NCBI GenBank assembly: GCA_016806645.1
Contig: JACSYO010001880.1
Span: forward strand, 4,513,001 to 4,577,000
Source: Ophiodon elongatus
Taxonomy: Eukaryota; Chordata; Actinopteri; Perciformes; Hexagrammidae
DNA length: 64,000 nt
Reading direction: 5' to 3'
Part shown: positions 22,606 to 36,500 of the stretch, in pieces
How positions within the stretch are numbered: position 1 is the stretch's first letter
Layout: every line of letters begins with the position of its first letter
Notes under the pieces: generated by a model
The model's input: only the letters and a program-made list of their open reading frames with translations
The model's database searches: none
What the model was told of the DNA's origin: nothing
Made by a program: the position numbers and the translations under genes

Positions 22606-23844
22606 TTATTTTAGCCGCACATGCGGCATGTTCAGCAATTCGGTGTTGCCAGCAGAGGGCGAGGATGTGTGACCGCTGGCCAGGCTACGATTAGAGCCTT
22701 GGGACCCTGTCTCCGGTCTGCTATCAGTCTTCAGAAGCTCCGATGAGTAGCTGTGGGCCTCAGCAGTCCCCAGGGACAAGAAGTCAAATCCCTGCGCATC
22801 TAGGTCCCTGTCGCTGATAAAGAGGTCCTCCTCACCCCATCCGCCTCCACCACTCCTTCCTAGACCACCACCTCCCCCAGGGTCTTGGCTACAGCTGCGG
22901 AGGCCAATGGGGGAGTCACTGCTTGTACTGGGGCTTGGAGATGAGAGGCTGTGGCTGTGGTGGGCGTCCTGGACAGTTGCTGGAGCTGCCTGCATCAGGT
23001 CCTGCACTGACATGGACTTGCCCAAGCCGCAGTCCATCTGGCTGGGGCCAGAGGAGCAGCCTAGGGCTGGCGGCACCAGGGACTGCAGCTCTAGGCTCAT
23101 ATGTCTCCTCCAGGAGCCTTCCTCCTGAGTATTAAGCCTACAATTGCTGTTGGTGCTGCTCTGCAGCTTCTGGCCCAGTCTGCCAGGCCCCACCCCAAGG
23201 TCCTTCCCAAAACTTCTGCCTTCCATCTGCATTCTTAAACTTCTACAAATGTCAGGGGACACATCTGTGGAGGTCACTCGTGGCAAGTTGCTTGGGCCCC
23301 CACTCCGGCTGGGAGGGGGTGGTGGTGGAAGCCTCGCCAGAAGAGGAAACCCTCCATCTCCAACTCCTCCACTACCGAAACTATTTGGTGTGAGGATGGG
23401 TGAAGAGGTCCCCACAGCCTCATCAGTGCCACTTTCAGGCGTGGTGGCCTGAGCCTGGGTATGATGATGGTGGAGATGATGAGCATGACGATGGTGGTGA
23501 TGATGAGGATGTTGAGGCAGCGGTGACGGGCTGAAAGAGGAGGATGGGAGGCCGGTGGATGAGGAGGCATTGAGATTGAGGTTGAGTTCATTGGGTGGTG
23601 CCAGGATGAGATGGAGACCTCTCTGGGAGAGGTGGGAGTTGCTACCAGGGGGGAGCGCTGCGCTGCTGCTGGCCTGGGTGGAGCTGGACAGGTCTTTGCC
23701 GAAGACGGAGGAGTGGTAGTCAGAGGTTTGCTCCAACTCGAACAGGGGCAGAGAGGAGAGTGTGAGGGCTGAAGACGACCCTTTGCGCAAAACCTGACGA
23801 TAGATGTCGAGCAGGGAGTCAAGCTTTGACTCAATCGACCCGAC
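22606..23844 (-). CDS. kcnq5: kcnq5 terminal exon 14 (helix D and long C-terminal tail)
   Basis: The exon has 412 codons plus TAA. It starts VGSIESKLDSLLDIYRQVLR (helix D) and then LFELEQTSDYHSSV. The tail is low-complexity: Ser-rich, Pro-rich, Gly-rich and with a 13-histidine cluster (23459-23512). Conserved islands are LGKSMSVQDLM, EEDLFISDRD and the end LLNMPHVRLK, equivalent to KCNQ5 SLPHVKLK. The open frame on the other strand and shifted frames here are shadows. Confidence 0.94.
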   Translation of the reverse strand, partial: VGSIESKLDSLLDIYRQVLRKGSSSALTLSSLPLFELEQTSDYHSSVFGKDLSSSTQASSSAALPPGSNSHLSQRGLHLILAPPNELNLNLNASSSTGLPSSSFSPSPLPQHPHHHHHRHAHHLHHHHTQAQATTPESGTDEAVGTSSPILTPNSFGSGGVGDGGFPLLARLPPPPPPSRSGGPSNLPRVTSTDVSPDICRSLRMQMEGRSFGKDLGVGPGRLGQKLQSSTNSNCRLNTQEEGSWRRHMSLELQSLVPPALGCSSGPSQMDCGLGKSMSVQDLMQAAPATVQDAHHSHSLSSPSPSTSSDSPIGLRSCSQDPGGGGGLGRSGGGGWGEEDLFISDRDLDAQGFDFLSLGTAEAHSYSSELLKTDSRPETGSQGSNRSLASGHTSSPSAGNTELLNMPHVRLK

Positions 23845-24482
23845 CTGTGAGGTGGGAAAGGGAGGAGATGAGGAAGCAGGAACTTTTATATGTGAATATA
23901 ACCTTTTAAATCTATTCTGGTGGCATAACGGGTGGGGTTCGGAGATGCAATATCATACAAAAAAAGTGATTTTTCTTTAGATTTTAGGCAGATCACATGC
24001 TACCATTTCTTGTGAATTAACAGTCGCTGCTTCACCCTTTTAATTCCCATCAAATTATTTTCTGGGAATCACATAATGGGCAACAAGATATGTAATTCTC
24101 AAGGCAAAACTTATTTCAAAGTTACAAAGTATATATCAGTGCAGTATTTAGCATAGTAATATTGTGATACATAACTTCACAATACATTTCGTAGGCCTCT
24201 GGTGTAATTAACTATTATGACAATCAGTGACCGGCCACTGCACTTCAGTGACAGGAATTGGTCTGTAACAGAAACATCTAGAGGAAATGCATACTGGTTG
24301 CCGGTTATTTAATACATTATAGAAAATAAAACAAAAAGCAGAACACAGACCTGCCGCTCCACCTTACAGACTCGACCCAACATGCTCATGTCTTCTAAAA
24401 TATCGCCATCAGACAGCAGCTTTTCTCGAATCTTCTTATCCAAAGGTATCTGGCCTCTCCCGAGGATTTGGTCCACTCTGAA

Positions 24483-24530
<48 letters not shown>

Positions 24531-27500
24531 GCACAAGCACAAGCACACGCACACGCACACGCACACACAGACACACACAAGCACATACAAACACAATAAG
24601 ATATTAATGATAGAAAGAAAAAAAGGGACAAAGTAGAAATCCACAAGGCAGCCCACAGAAATGAAGAAAGTTTGAAACTGCAACAGAAAGATAGATTATT
24701 GTAAGCATATTTTCTTCTTCAACAAATACAGGCAAATTAGAGGTTAGACCGCCTCACTGGATGAGAAAACATTTCCAAACATATAAGGATGGCATGTTAC
24801 TAAATGTGTTTCTTATTTATCAAATAGTCAGAGGTTTTCTTTATCTGATTCTGAATATAATATTGTATTCATTACAGGACATATGCAGCTTCTTTGTCTA
24901 TAGAAAGACTATTCCTGCTCAATCCAGTGAGGTTCAGCAGAATATGGTTAATGAAGTCTCTTTGTTAATGAACAGGGTTAAATTCAACAGAGGTCAGGGA
25001 TAGGCCAAGGCAATGTCATGCAACTATAGTGCCTTCAACACCAAACCAGAAGAACATCTAAAAGTGTGTCTTTCTTGAATGTGTGAATTTATACTTTTTT
25101 GAAAATGTGTGTTTTGCCACTTGATGTGGCCAGACAAAAGCAATGTCACAAAAAAGCATTTTAATCGAGCAAATAATTCGAAATTCCAACAAACCATGCT
25201 TTTTGTGATAAGCCAATCACATACTAACATACTGCATACTCAATCAATATGTACTGGACACTAAATTAACGATTAAGTATGATATTGACGGCATCATATG
25301 ACTGCCTCGATAACAAAGTTACTGATCTGAGCTACTGTTGAATACAAATTATTTATCACAAATGTAAATCAAAATGACCTCGTCCACTCCATTTAATATT
25401 TTCCAGTATTATTATAAGGCAAATTAAAACAATATAATATTATAGTATTAAAATGTTTTCTACAGTACATTATATATTACTACATACTTAGTATGTGTAG
25501 TATGTTAGTATGCAATTCCAAACAGAGTTTAAAACCATGTGTTAACTGGTATCATCACTTAGGTCATGTGATGACAACTGAACAAACCCCATCTATTGAT
25601 CAAGTCTGTGAGATGTGGTTGAAAACACTCACTGTATAAGACAGCATGAACTGCATGCAGCAGTTTTACCCAACATTCAACAACAGCAGGGGTCAGTATT
25701 ACTGCGGTGATGGCCGCTAATAATACAGTTGTACTTTGAGAGTTTAGTTTGTATGTGTGTGGACGCCTGGACGTGTGTTGCAGAAGGTGTTTCTTCATCA
25801 TATGTATTAGTTAGGTTGCAAACTCAAACAAAGATCCCAGAATTCACCAGTATGTTTCATCAGATAAAAAACAGCAAATGCCCGAACCAAACCCAAACTT
25901 TTGTTAGTGGATGACTTCATATCCAGGACAGAGGTGTGTGAGAAAAGAGCAGTGCATGTGTGAAGAAAGGTTTCACCTCACTTCCAGGTCAATCAATTCA
26001 AAGAAGAAAGTTTGTTTGTTTTATAAACCAGATTTTTCTGTTTTAGTACTTCCTGAATTGAATGAATGAGAAGTGAACTGAACCCATATGACATGTGAAG
26101 GATGGGGGGCATTCTGACCCCTGGGTGGAGTTCTTTCTGCCCTGGCTGTAATAGACAGGCAGGGAGGGGGAGGAAAAGGTCTTGGCTCGGCTGCTCAGGG
26201 GCTGTGGGCCTATTATCATGTCCAGCCTGTGAGGGAAGCAAAGGGAACACACACACACACACACACGCACACACACAAGCATACAAACACACGCATAGGT
26301 ACACATGTGCATCCACAAACATACAAAATCACAAAATGTGAAGAGACATAACACACACATATACCCGTGCACGTATAAGGTATGATTGAAGGTGCACGCA
26401 TAAATGCATACACACGTACACGCACATACACAACAAGACACAGATGAATCCGTTACAGTGTGCTCAAACAGCTCTAGATAGACAGCGAACTGACAGCTGT
26501 TGTTGCCATGCAGTGTGTGTAGTCTGTCATCCTACCTGGTCTGCAGGCTCTTGATGCGACACAGCATGTCCAAGTGACCGGCAGAGTACTGTTCAATCAC
26601 ATCCTTGACATCGTAAGGACGCAGGGTCTCCTTAAACTTCTTCTTGGCAACATGGAACTTCATTATCCTGCACAATCCGCAGATACATTCATCAGCCACA
26701 AGGAGGAGCTCTTATACAGTCAGTTTACACGTGGCCTGCAGTGACTTCCCAGAAGCTGAGGGATTTAAAATACATGGTAGCAAATGAAAAAGACACCAAA
26801 CCAGCTCTGAATTTATGCACCTGCGAAGCCTCAAGGAAAAATTCAATCGAATTTGACTGAATGTGTGAGTTTGAGAGGAAGGAATCCGCAAGGACTAAGA
26901 TAAATACAACTAAACCTGGCTTCAAATATGAAGTATTTCAACAAGTCATAAAAAAACATTCGGTATTATCTGTTAAGAGTTAAACTTTAACCACCAAAAT
27001 GTGTCTAATGTAAAATAACACTTTTTATATTAGCATTCACAGTGAATTATAATGCATTAATAATACTTTGTGACCACACACAATGCTCTCTGATGCACTA
27101 TATCAAAAGTGTGGCTAAGAAGATAGTGCAGGTCGTCCCTCAATCAGCAGATCGGTAGTTCGATCCCCGGCTACTCTACTCCATGTCGATGTGGGCAAGA
27201 CACTTAACCCCAAATTGCTCCCAAAGGCGGTGTATTTAGTGTATGAATGGGTGAATGACATGTAGTGTAAAAGCGCTTTGAGCGGTTGAAAAGCTAGAAA
27301 GGAGCTGTACAACTTCATTGACCATAACCATTTATGATAAATATATATTTAGCTATAATCTATAATAAGGCATACTTCATCCTAACATTTCATTGTTGAT
27401 ACTAAGTTTCATGCATTTAAAAGAATCATGCTGCATCATAAGTGATTATTATGTAAGATGCCAAAATGCAGAGACTCACAAGTAAAATGTGTGTGCTTAG

Positions 27501-30500
27501 GAATGGGACCTTACGGTATAGAACCTAAATTATACATTAAAACTAAGTGTTTTTTTATTTTTGCAATGTGATGGAAACAGACACACACACACACACACTT
27601 ATTTAAAAAATGTTGGTGTTTTTTTATATATTCAAACGATAAAAAAGCGCTATGTGATGACATGAAAATTATTGCTGTTCACTATAAAAAACGGCAAGAC
27701 TTTAAAATAAAATTACTTTCTTAAAGCAGCTTTTATTTAAACTCGTGGTCCTTTGTATGAAAACTACACCTGCCCCCAACATTAACAAATGAACAATTAG
27801 CACTTGCTGTTTTCATCCCATAATAAAAAGTATTTTTCTTACTTTAAATTTTTAATATATAAGTTTGGAGCAGCTCCAGACTTTATTCTTGACGACATCA
27901 TACGTTTGAGGGAGAGCAGCTCATGTTCCCAAATATTGATTGAACTTTCCTAGGCCATGGACATAACATATTTGACTTCTTAATTTAGTTGGTGATCCCC
28001 TTTAACTTCAATTGATCAGATCTACCATGAAGAAATCCATTTTTTAAATCAAGTGGGTTTAGCCATATATTACCTGACTGAATGATCAGAACTAACCTTT
28101 GATTAATGTATAAATAAAAGTGTTTAACCAAAGTCAAACTTAAATTATAATATTATCTTTAAAACAATCTTTTGTTTAGATTTGAGCTGGGTCTTTCTTC
28201 TTAAAACAGTTGAACTATAATTTAAACATATTTAAGACTTAATTCTTGCTAGTTCATCAAAAATGTACAGTGTTTGATATTACTGCTCCTGACTGACTAT
28301 GTTTCTTTAGGAGACATCATGGCTCTGTCACTTTACATAGCTTTTCAGTGTTAATGCTCCCACTAAACGTATTTCCTGTCTCAACACTGTATCCAATCCC
28401 ATGAACCCGAGATGATCTCTAAACTCAACCATAAAAAATATATATCTTCCGGTCACGTTAATCCCCTGAGCAAGTTTAATCCGGAGAGCTGCTAGAAGGC
28501 AGGGGGTTGCAATCGGGGTTTGTTTGCATGCAACCGTGGCAGTATAATTACTACATTATTAGTTGGCATGAAGGAGACTTTGACTCACCTGACCGCTCTA
28601 ATGACAGCCTTTACAGAGGGCAGCAAGTCCTCCACCGAGATATCGCAGTGACAACCTTTCTCATCGTAGCCATCCTCCCCAGCCATGTTGGAGTCTGCTG
28701 CTTGGGAAAGAGGATACAGAAAAGGAGGATGAATTCAATATTGTTCATTGAGCAGACTACATTATGTCCCCAGCAACACAGGGAACAAAACAGTTTAGTG
28801 TGAGACAAGGACTTAAACAGTGCATTTACTTGTGTTGCGTTAGTCTTACTACTCTGAAACCTCAGTTGACATGCAGTCAGTGATCAGATTCGTCCCACTA
28901 TTATCAGTCTTCCCTGCATGGTTGTAGAACAGGGAACATTTCAGTAACTAATTATTACCAAAAGAACATAATAATTCCGTCCTCCAAGTTACTTTCAGAT
29001 GCTCAAAAAAATGTTAAGCTGCATTTTAGATTTTTTGGGAGGATGGTGGAACAAGTTGAAAACACAACATTGACATATTGTCACCTTTTAAAATGTATAC
29101 AGTAAGGCAGATTTGCTAGCATGTCTTGTTTACATCCACCTGAGGAATGAAAATCCAATATTTAAATTTTAAGGTTTAGTCTCCACCAACTCCTGTGGCA
29201 AATATCTGACTTTAGCTGCTAGATGCTCTAATATGTGCACCAGCTATAATTGCTAACTTCACCGGTCTGCCGTTCGGTGCTACAGTGCATACAGTGGGTT
29301 TACTAGAGATTTTTCACTGAAAACTGCTGCTGCTGCTAGAAACAAGTTTGATAAGAACAGAGTTTGTGGGCCAGAAAACATAAAGCAATGAGCTCAAAGA
29401 AGCTAAAATGCTCTGTAGGATTGCAGCATTGGATGATAATTTTTGGTGGGTAATCACTATAAGCGACCACTTTCACATTGGGTATTTGATACACTTAATA
29501 TAAAAATATTAATTTGTGCAGCTTTAGGAAGCCGGAAAAATCTGCATTAGCTGCATTAACTGGGTAAGTCTTAATTTTGTAAAGTAAAAAAGAAAGACAG
29601 GTTTTGGGTTCCCATGGAAGTTTATTGTGATTATTGTGATATAGATTAAACAGCAGTGCATGCAAACACTCTGATTGAATATGACTGGAATCAAGTGAAC
29701 TGAATTGTGAGTAAAAGACAGACCAATTTTATTCTTAGACACTGAAGAGAAACTGTGTTTTGAGCTAGCTGCTGTCCAGAACAGCAGACTAGTAGTAAAG
29801 CACAGGTCTCTGGTGTGCCTCTAGATATATTGCTAACAATGCAACCTTGTGACAATGCCGCTCTGTTTATGGGCCTTCTGAGTTACTACACCCAGAGGAG
29901 GTACGCTGATGGTTACAGTACAAGAACTGCAGAGTTGAGCCATTTCCTCAGTTTAATGAAATGCTTTAAAAGGCCTCTTAATAGATCACAGGATGTAGGG
30001 TCTGCGTGTGCCCACGAGCTTTTATGTTTGTGTGTGTGTGATACAATAAGTCAAAGCTACTTATTATTAAAAGATAGTGAGGAAACCGGAATAGTGTGTC
30101 ACCTGATGAAAATGTTAAACAGTGCTGATTAATGATTCACCCTATTAAACAAAATATGGATTATTTAAATACCCCTCTTCCAACATCTCAGTTAACCAAC
30201 ATGTCAATGACAGTCAATAATCAGATGAAGCGTGGCTAACCAGCCAACCATTTTGGTTTTGGCTAGCTTAGTTATTGATTCCTCTCCAACGGTAGGCCTC
30301 ATCCAGCTGGCTGCCTCTGACCCCCCTTGTGGCTGCTGGAGCTCAACACCCCCACCTTCCATCAATCCATCAGTCCACCCACTACAAACACCAACTGGCC
30401 GTTACCCAGGAGGGTTTGCCAGGCCGGCACTACTAGGCCTAAATAAAGTAAGCACAAATAACCATTACCATTCCCCAACTCATCTGCCTGAATTAGTGGG

Positions 30501-33500
30501 CACAACCGGTTATTGTGGGTTAGATGGTAAATAAACCTTGATTAAATACATGTTGTGATGCTGGGGGGCTTAAGTTATCTCATGATTGGACTTGAAAGGA
30601 TTGTTTGAAATTGTTTTATTTGCTTTCCTGCTGAGAGTTCGATTAGAGAAATTTTATTTCTGTTCGTTAATATGAAGCTAGAGCCACAAAATTTAGCTTA
30701 GCATAAAAACTGTAAGCACAGGGAAACTTGGCTCAGTCCAAAGAAAAAAAATGGCACCACTATACTGTAGCTATTTAATTACCTGTCAACCTCACGGTGA
30801 CAGAAAATGGTGGCACTGTACCGACTATTGTATATGAGAGAATGAGAATTAATTCTACGAATGTTGAATGTTGAATTTGTAACAATCGCCATCAAACCTA
30901 GTACTGCTAATTAATCCAAAGTTTAGTTAAACCTTGTCTGGAAGTAGAATAATGGGACAGCGTCACTCACCGTCAGTGGTGGAGCGCGACTGGCTCTTAA
31001 GGCGGAGTGAGGGTCTGAAGCGCGTGCGGTCGTTGAAGCTCCAGCTCTTTTGTACCTTGGCAGGGCTAGTGCCCTCTGTCCCAGCCTCAGCCACCGGAGA
31101 CCGCCGTTCGTTCACTGAAGACGTCTGCCTGTTCTTGATGCTCTGACCTCGGGGGCTCGCCATCCTCACCCGCTCTTTGAAGCTCAACTTCTGACTGTAG
31201 GGTGAAATGGGGATGAATGAACAGTGGTAGGGAGGGGAGTTGGAGTGAGGAGAAGAATAAGAAGGGAATGATGTTGTGAAGAGGTGGAATGACATATGAA
31301 GATATGTTAATGTTGAAAGTTTAAGAACAACAACATAAATCATCCAAGCCTCGTGGCATAATGCTGTTCCTTTACACAATCTTGTCATCATCCAAAACTG
31401 TATCTTCTTGTATGAGGCTGAGGGGCTGCAGGACAAGATGGAAAAAGACGAGCATGCATCGCAGCATTGTAGCAGGTGCTTTACACAAAATGCAACCTCA
31501 GGTTAGGAATGATGCTTTCACTGTGTTGTGTAGGTTGTCTCTTGATGTGTTTTTAGCCCCTGCATTAGCTAAATTATGTCATTTGATATGAACAATTATT
31601 TAGCATGTTGCAAAACAAAAATAAAATGTCACATAAATGTTGTTACTTTCATTTATGCTTGTATCGTGACATGTTTGCTACTATACCTTACACAAGTCAC
31701 CCTTTAAAGCTATAGGATTTATTGTACATAAGTGCCATGTAAGGAGTCATGAAAGGTGAGGTTATGAAAGAAAGGTAATGAAAATTACTTGTGGATGGAA
31801 CAGGACAATGAGAAGAAGAGAAAATAAGGAAGGGGCTGATTCTGTGATTGTGCAGCTTTATATAACGACATGCAAAGGCAGTGCACAAGCATCAGGCATG
31901 GCTCATTTAAAAGTGGTACTGTATATTGTATTGAGCATGAGTAGTTTTACATCAAAGAAGAAGGCTTGTATCTATATTTTTCTTATTGTCAGCCAATCAA
32001 ATGAGAAGACCAAAACCAACAATGTGTTTGTGTGTATTTGTGTCCCTCTATGGCAACTGCTCATTGGTTCCTACTGAAGCAGTCAATCTTTAAAAACGGG
32101 TCAAAAATATATTTTTTTGCTTTTAAAAAGGGCTCAGTAATTTCCTAAAACAGCTAGTAGGTTTTATCAAATGAATCTCAAATGGAAGTTAATGGTGCTT
32201 TTCAGTAATTTCAGCTGCGGATTTATACACATTTGGTGCTCTAGTCAAGATTTACATCAGCAGGACAGTGTGTGTGGGATTGAGTCAAAATAAACGAGAG
32301 GTCATGTTATTGGTAATGTCATCCAGTGCAATAGTGTGGCTCATCGATACGTTCTTAAAATATTATGGACAACAATTGAGCTTTATAGACCCTTTTACAG
32401 CCGAAGTCATGCTAACGTCACGGTGGGAGCTGGATGCAAAACAATGTCACATACATTTGAGATATCTGGCTATAGTTGGGACAAGAGTGTGTGGATGAAG
32501 ATTTAAGTTATCAAGGTTTACTAATTTAGCGGCTGGCTAGTTAGCCAGCTACCTTGCTAATTGCTACATGCTAATGTTTCACTGGCCACAGAATTTGAGC
32601 TCAACAGTGGTCTGGTGTCCAGCGGCAGCTCTGGGTCTATGGTCTCTCTGCCTAACTCCTTGCTGCTAGGAGACCACCTTGTTAATGTTAACTTTCGCAA
32701 GGACCACTTGCTGTCCCAGAGAGTGACTGATGTTTACATATTGAGAGAAACATGTTTATTTTTCAGTCAAAAAATAAGTAAAAAAAACTTGCTAGCCAGT
32801 GTTAACATTTAATTATTCTGCCTCCATCTACGCACCACCCATAAAAATACGTGTTCAAATTAATGTTTAACAACAGAAAAGGGCTCTATGGAGGGGAGTA
32901 AGATATATCAGGCATTGGTTTTGCAAAAATTCTAGTAAGGATCAATCCATCGTTGGTTTTGGTCTTCTCGTTAGCTTTGTTGACAAGAAAAAAATATAGA
33001 ATATCACTTGTCTTTGATTGTGGATATAGAGGACCATGACGTGTTTGAGTGACCAGAAACATAGTACCATAGAACACCAGGAGAAAAGCATGATGTCGGT
33101 CTATGACATAAAATTATTCTACAGTCAGGAAAAAGCTTACAGATGTTCATTATTTCACAGGGGATCTGCTACTAACAATGAATCCTGGTACAAATATTTT
33201 GAGAGCAAATGTAGTTAAAAACCAAAATCACAACAGGCAGAAGTAGCGCATTGCTCAAGCAAAGATCAAACAAAGGCAAATAGTGTATTACTATGAAGGT
33301 GACTGATGTCTCCCTGCAATATTCAATTACTCTGCCCTCTCTGAGGCCGCACAGCCTCCTACAGATACCCATGCACCAAGAATTAGTCAGCATTCCCAAA
33401 TAAAATGTCATATAACAGGGGAGCAGAAACGCTGTGTACCTATGTTTCCAAGTGGTACGCCTCCTCAGTAGCTTCTGTTTATTACTATGAATTTTACTAA

Positions 33501-36500
33501 AAAAACCAAGGGGAGACATACGGGGATGTGTTACATGATGCAGAAACAAAGGAGAGAAAATATTTAACTCTGAATGTTGTGTGAGGTGAAACAGAGAGCT
33601 TTTTTACCCTTATTTCCCCTTGCCTTTTATTTTATTTGAGCCTTGTGCTTCTGACTGTTCCTAATTTGTTTCATGCTGCATAAAGCCAAGTTAAATAACT
33701 GACATGTATATGCAATAATCCTTTGTAAAACTGTATTCTGTAGCCTTAATGCATACAAAGTAATACCGCAGAGTTTCTGTTGCCGCTTTAATTTTCCCAA
33801 CCGCTGACATTTAGAAGCAGCAGAATGGAGGCAATTGAGCTTAGTCGAGGAAAATTAACATCTACAGCACCATTTGAAAAAGGCTGCAATTTGGTGACTC
33901 ACGCACTTCATGTTGATATCCCCAATTTAACTACGTAGATTCAGATAGACCATGGCAACAAGTGCCTGAGTCACCAATGTGAGGCCAGTAACCTTTCGAC
34001 AGACACTTCTGGGTTCACAAAAGGTATTAAGATGCAGAACTTTGTTCTTATTTTTAATGTCATTTTTTTGTCCTATAGCTGTGTTTTATCACTGCGCTTC
34101 TGTGATATATTACCTTTAAGATTAATGACTAAATCTAGCTGATAAATAAAGTAAGGCAGCTACAGTTGTACGGTACTGTGTGGCTTTTAATCTCCTCTCC
34201 AGCTCTGCAGTGGAAAGGTAAAAAGAGTCAGGGGTTTGCAAAAGCAAAAACATAGGTGGAGGCTGGAGCTCTCCTGTCTGGCATGTTCTTAAAGCATGCT
34301 TAAGATTGCGTGGGATTAATTCTGCTCTTCACGTGCAAGTGAGGCTGATTCTCAAAAATGTCAATCTACTTAATTTGTTTTTTTACTTTTTGCATTCTTT
34401 GGCTTTCTCTGTATAGAGTTCATATATGACACCAGGCTCAAAGGAAAAACAGTACGGTTGCCTTCAGAGTGCTGTGGTGGTTTACAGACAAATGTTTATT
34501 CAGTGTTTCATAACTGCAAATAACAAATTACATCAGCCCTCACTGCCCTGCATGCTGTCCTCCCTTTTTGGCATTAGCTAAAATACTTCCATGAGGATAT
34601 CATTAGAAAATGCGACAATATGAATACAGACTCAAACAAAAGATAATTTCTTATAAGAGTATAATAGATACCTCAGGCAAGAAGATGCTTAAAAATAGAG
34701 ACAAATATGCACATGCATGTAGGTATGTGTATGACTTGTATTTGAGAGCCTCAGGAAGTGCATGTTTTTTTAGGAGAGGAGAACAAGTGATAAAAAAGAA
34801 AGATAGACGATAGAACCAAACCGAAAGATAAAACAATGAGTCATACAGAGTGCTAGTGTAAAGGTCGCTATTAGAAGGTCAACATTTCATTACCTACTGC
34901 CTCTAACACCTCCTAACTTAACTCTCACTGTGAAAGTGCAGTTCAAGCATTATAAACCCAAAGACCCCCGTTGCTCCACTTCTGTTTGATGTTGTTACCT
35001 TAGTTTTGGTATAGATAGCATTATGATGTGTTTTTGATACCTTGCTACCTTACTTTAAAGCTGCTTTATTATGTATTTTTATATTAACAACAAAAAGAAT
35101 GACAATGTGTAATGATAAAGTGGTCCAACCAACAAAGAGTTATCATCAACATTATGCAGTGTTTTAGCTCAATTCAGCTCATAGTTTGGGTTTTATAGAC
35201 CACAACTTTACTGCTTTGGTTCGCTTTCACCGCTTTCATCAACTTCAAAACTGAGAAAAGGCTTTGTTAAACCCTCTGTGCACCACCTGTCCAGTACAAA
35301 AAAGAAGAGTAGCCAGTATATCAAGCAGCTAAAACTGTGTATTTTTCTCTGGTGGAGACCAGACCAGAGCTAGCTAGATAGATAGATACTTTATTAATCC
35401 CAGAAGGGGAATTTGTTTTCGCTACAAACAGATAATATTGAACTTGCATTCCACAAGGGGCCAAAACTCGGCAAGTGTTTGCTAACATGTTCGCCCTAAC
35501 GCCCTGCAAGGTGACAATATGTCAATGTTGTGCTTAAAGCTTGTTGCACTGCCCCTATAGTGATATATATTTACAACAAATAATATATAAAGGTTAAACG
35601 AATACAAACATGTTTTTCTACAAAATCATTTATTTTATTAAGAAGCCAAACTTCTCAAATGTTAAGTGTTCTGATACCCGAGATCTTTGCTTAAATAAAA
35701 TTCAAAATAAATAAAATTGACATAAGAACTATCTAGGAATTCAAACTTTTTGTACTTGTCAGTTTTTGATTGTCAGTCTCAAAAAAGTATTACGGTTTAA
35801 TACCCAGCCCTATCAACCTAAGGGAAGACGGTGCTTGTTCAGTGAAACAGCAGTTACAAACCTTGTGGTTGACTCTCCCTGCTCCTTTCTTGAGTTGGCA
35901 GATGAGAAGAAAAAAGAAAAGATATATTAGAAGGCATCTTTTCAAAATACTTCAGTGTCAATTGTGCTTAAAAGGACCATACCAGTGCTTTTGCATATTT
36001 TAGCTTATTTATTAAAATTCACAAAGACTTTAAATTACAGCTAAGCATGTTGAAAAACCACCAACTGAATTTCAGACATTTTAATGCATTTTTCCCCTTT
36101 TATTTTCGAACAGTATAAAAATCGACTAGCAGACTCTTGAAAATTGATTATGTAATGTTTCAGCAATTATCAAGTCTGAGATAGGTTTTGTCAAATTAGC
36201 AATATTGTTATGAGTAGAGCAATGGCAGAGTGTACAGAAATTATGGAAATCAATGGATACCAAGATAAAGAAAAAAATGTTATAGCCTGCAATAAAAGAA
36301 GGTAGGTACATGATTTGTAGTGCAGGAGCTAAAACCTGAAAACACACTAGTATGGTCCATTACATCAGCACAGTATAAAGATTTTTGCATTAACGACTGC
36401 TGCAGAAGATTTGATGGTAGCAACACATCAATCAATAATAGGCATTCCAGGGGAAATATACCTCAACAAAAAGCAGGCTCACTACAAACATGCAGACTAT

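Noticed and set aside
23144..23834. Open frames on the + strand and in a shifted - frame over kcnq5 exon 14
   Set aside because: They are shadows of the real terminal exon, with biased low-complexity composition.
24309..24683. CVCVCV / HTHTHT open frames
   Set aside because: They are translations of the (AC)n microsatellite.
27120..27190. tRNA gene
   Set aside because: The B box is present but the A box and stems are worn, and the body and tail match a fish SINE.
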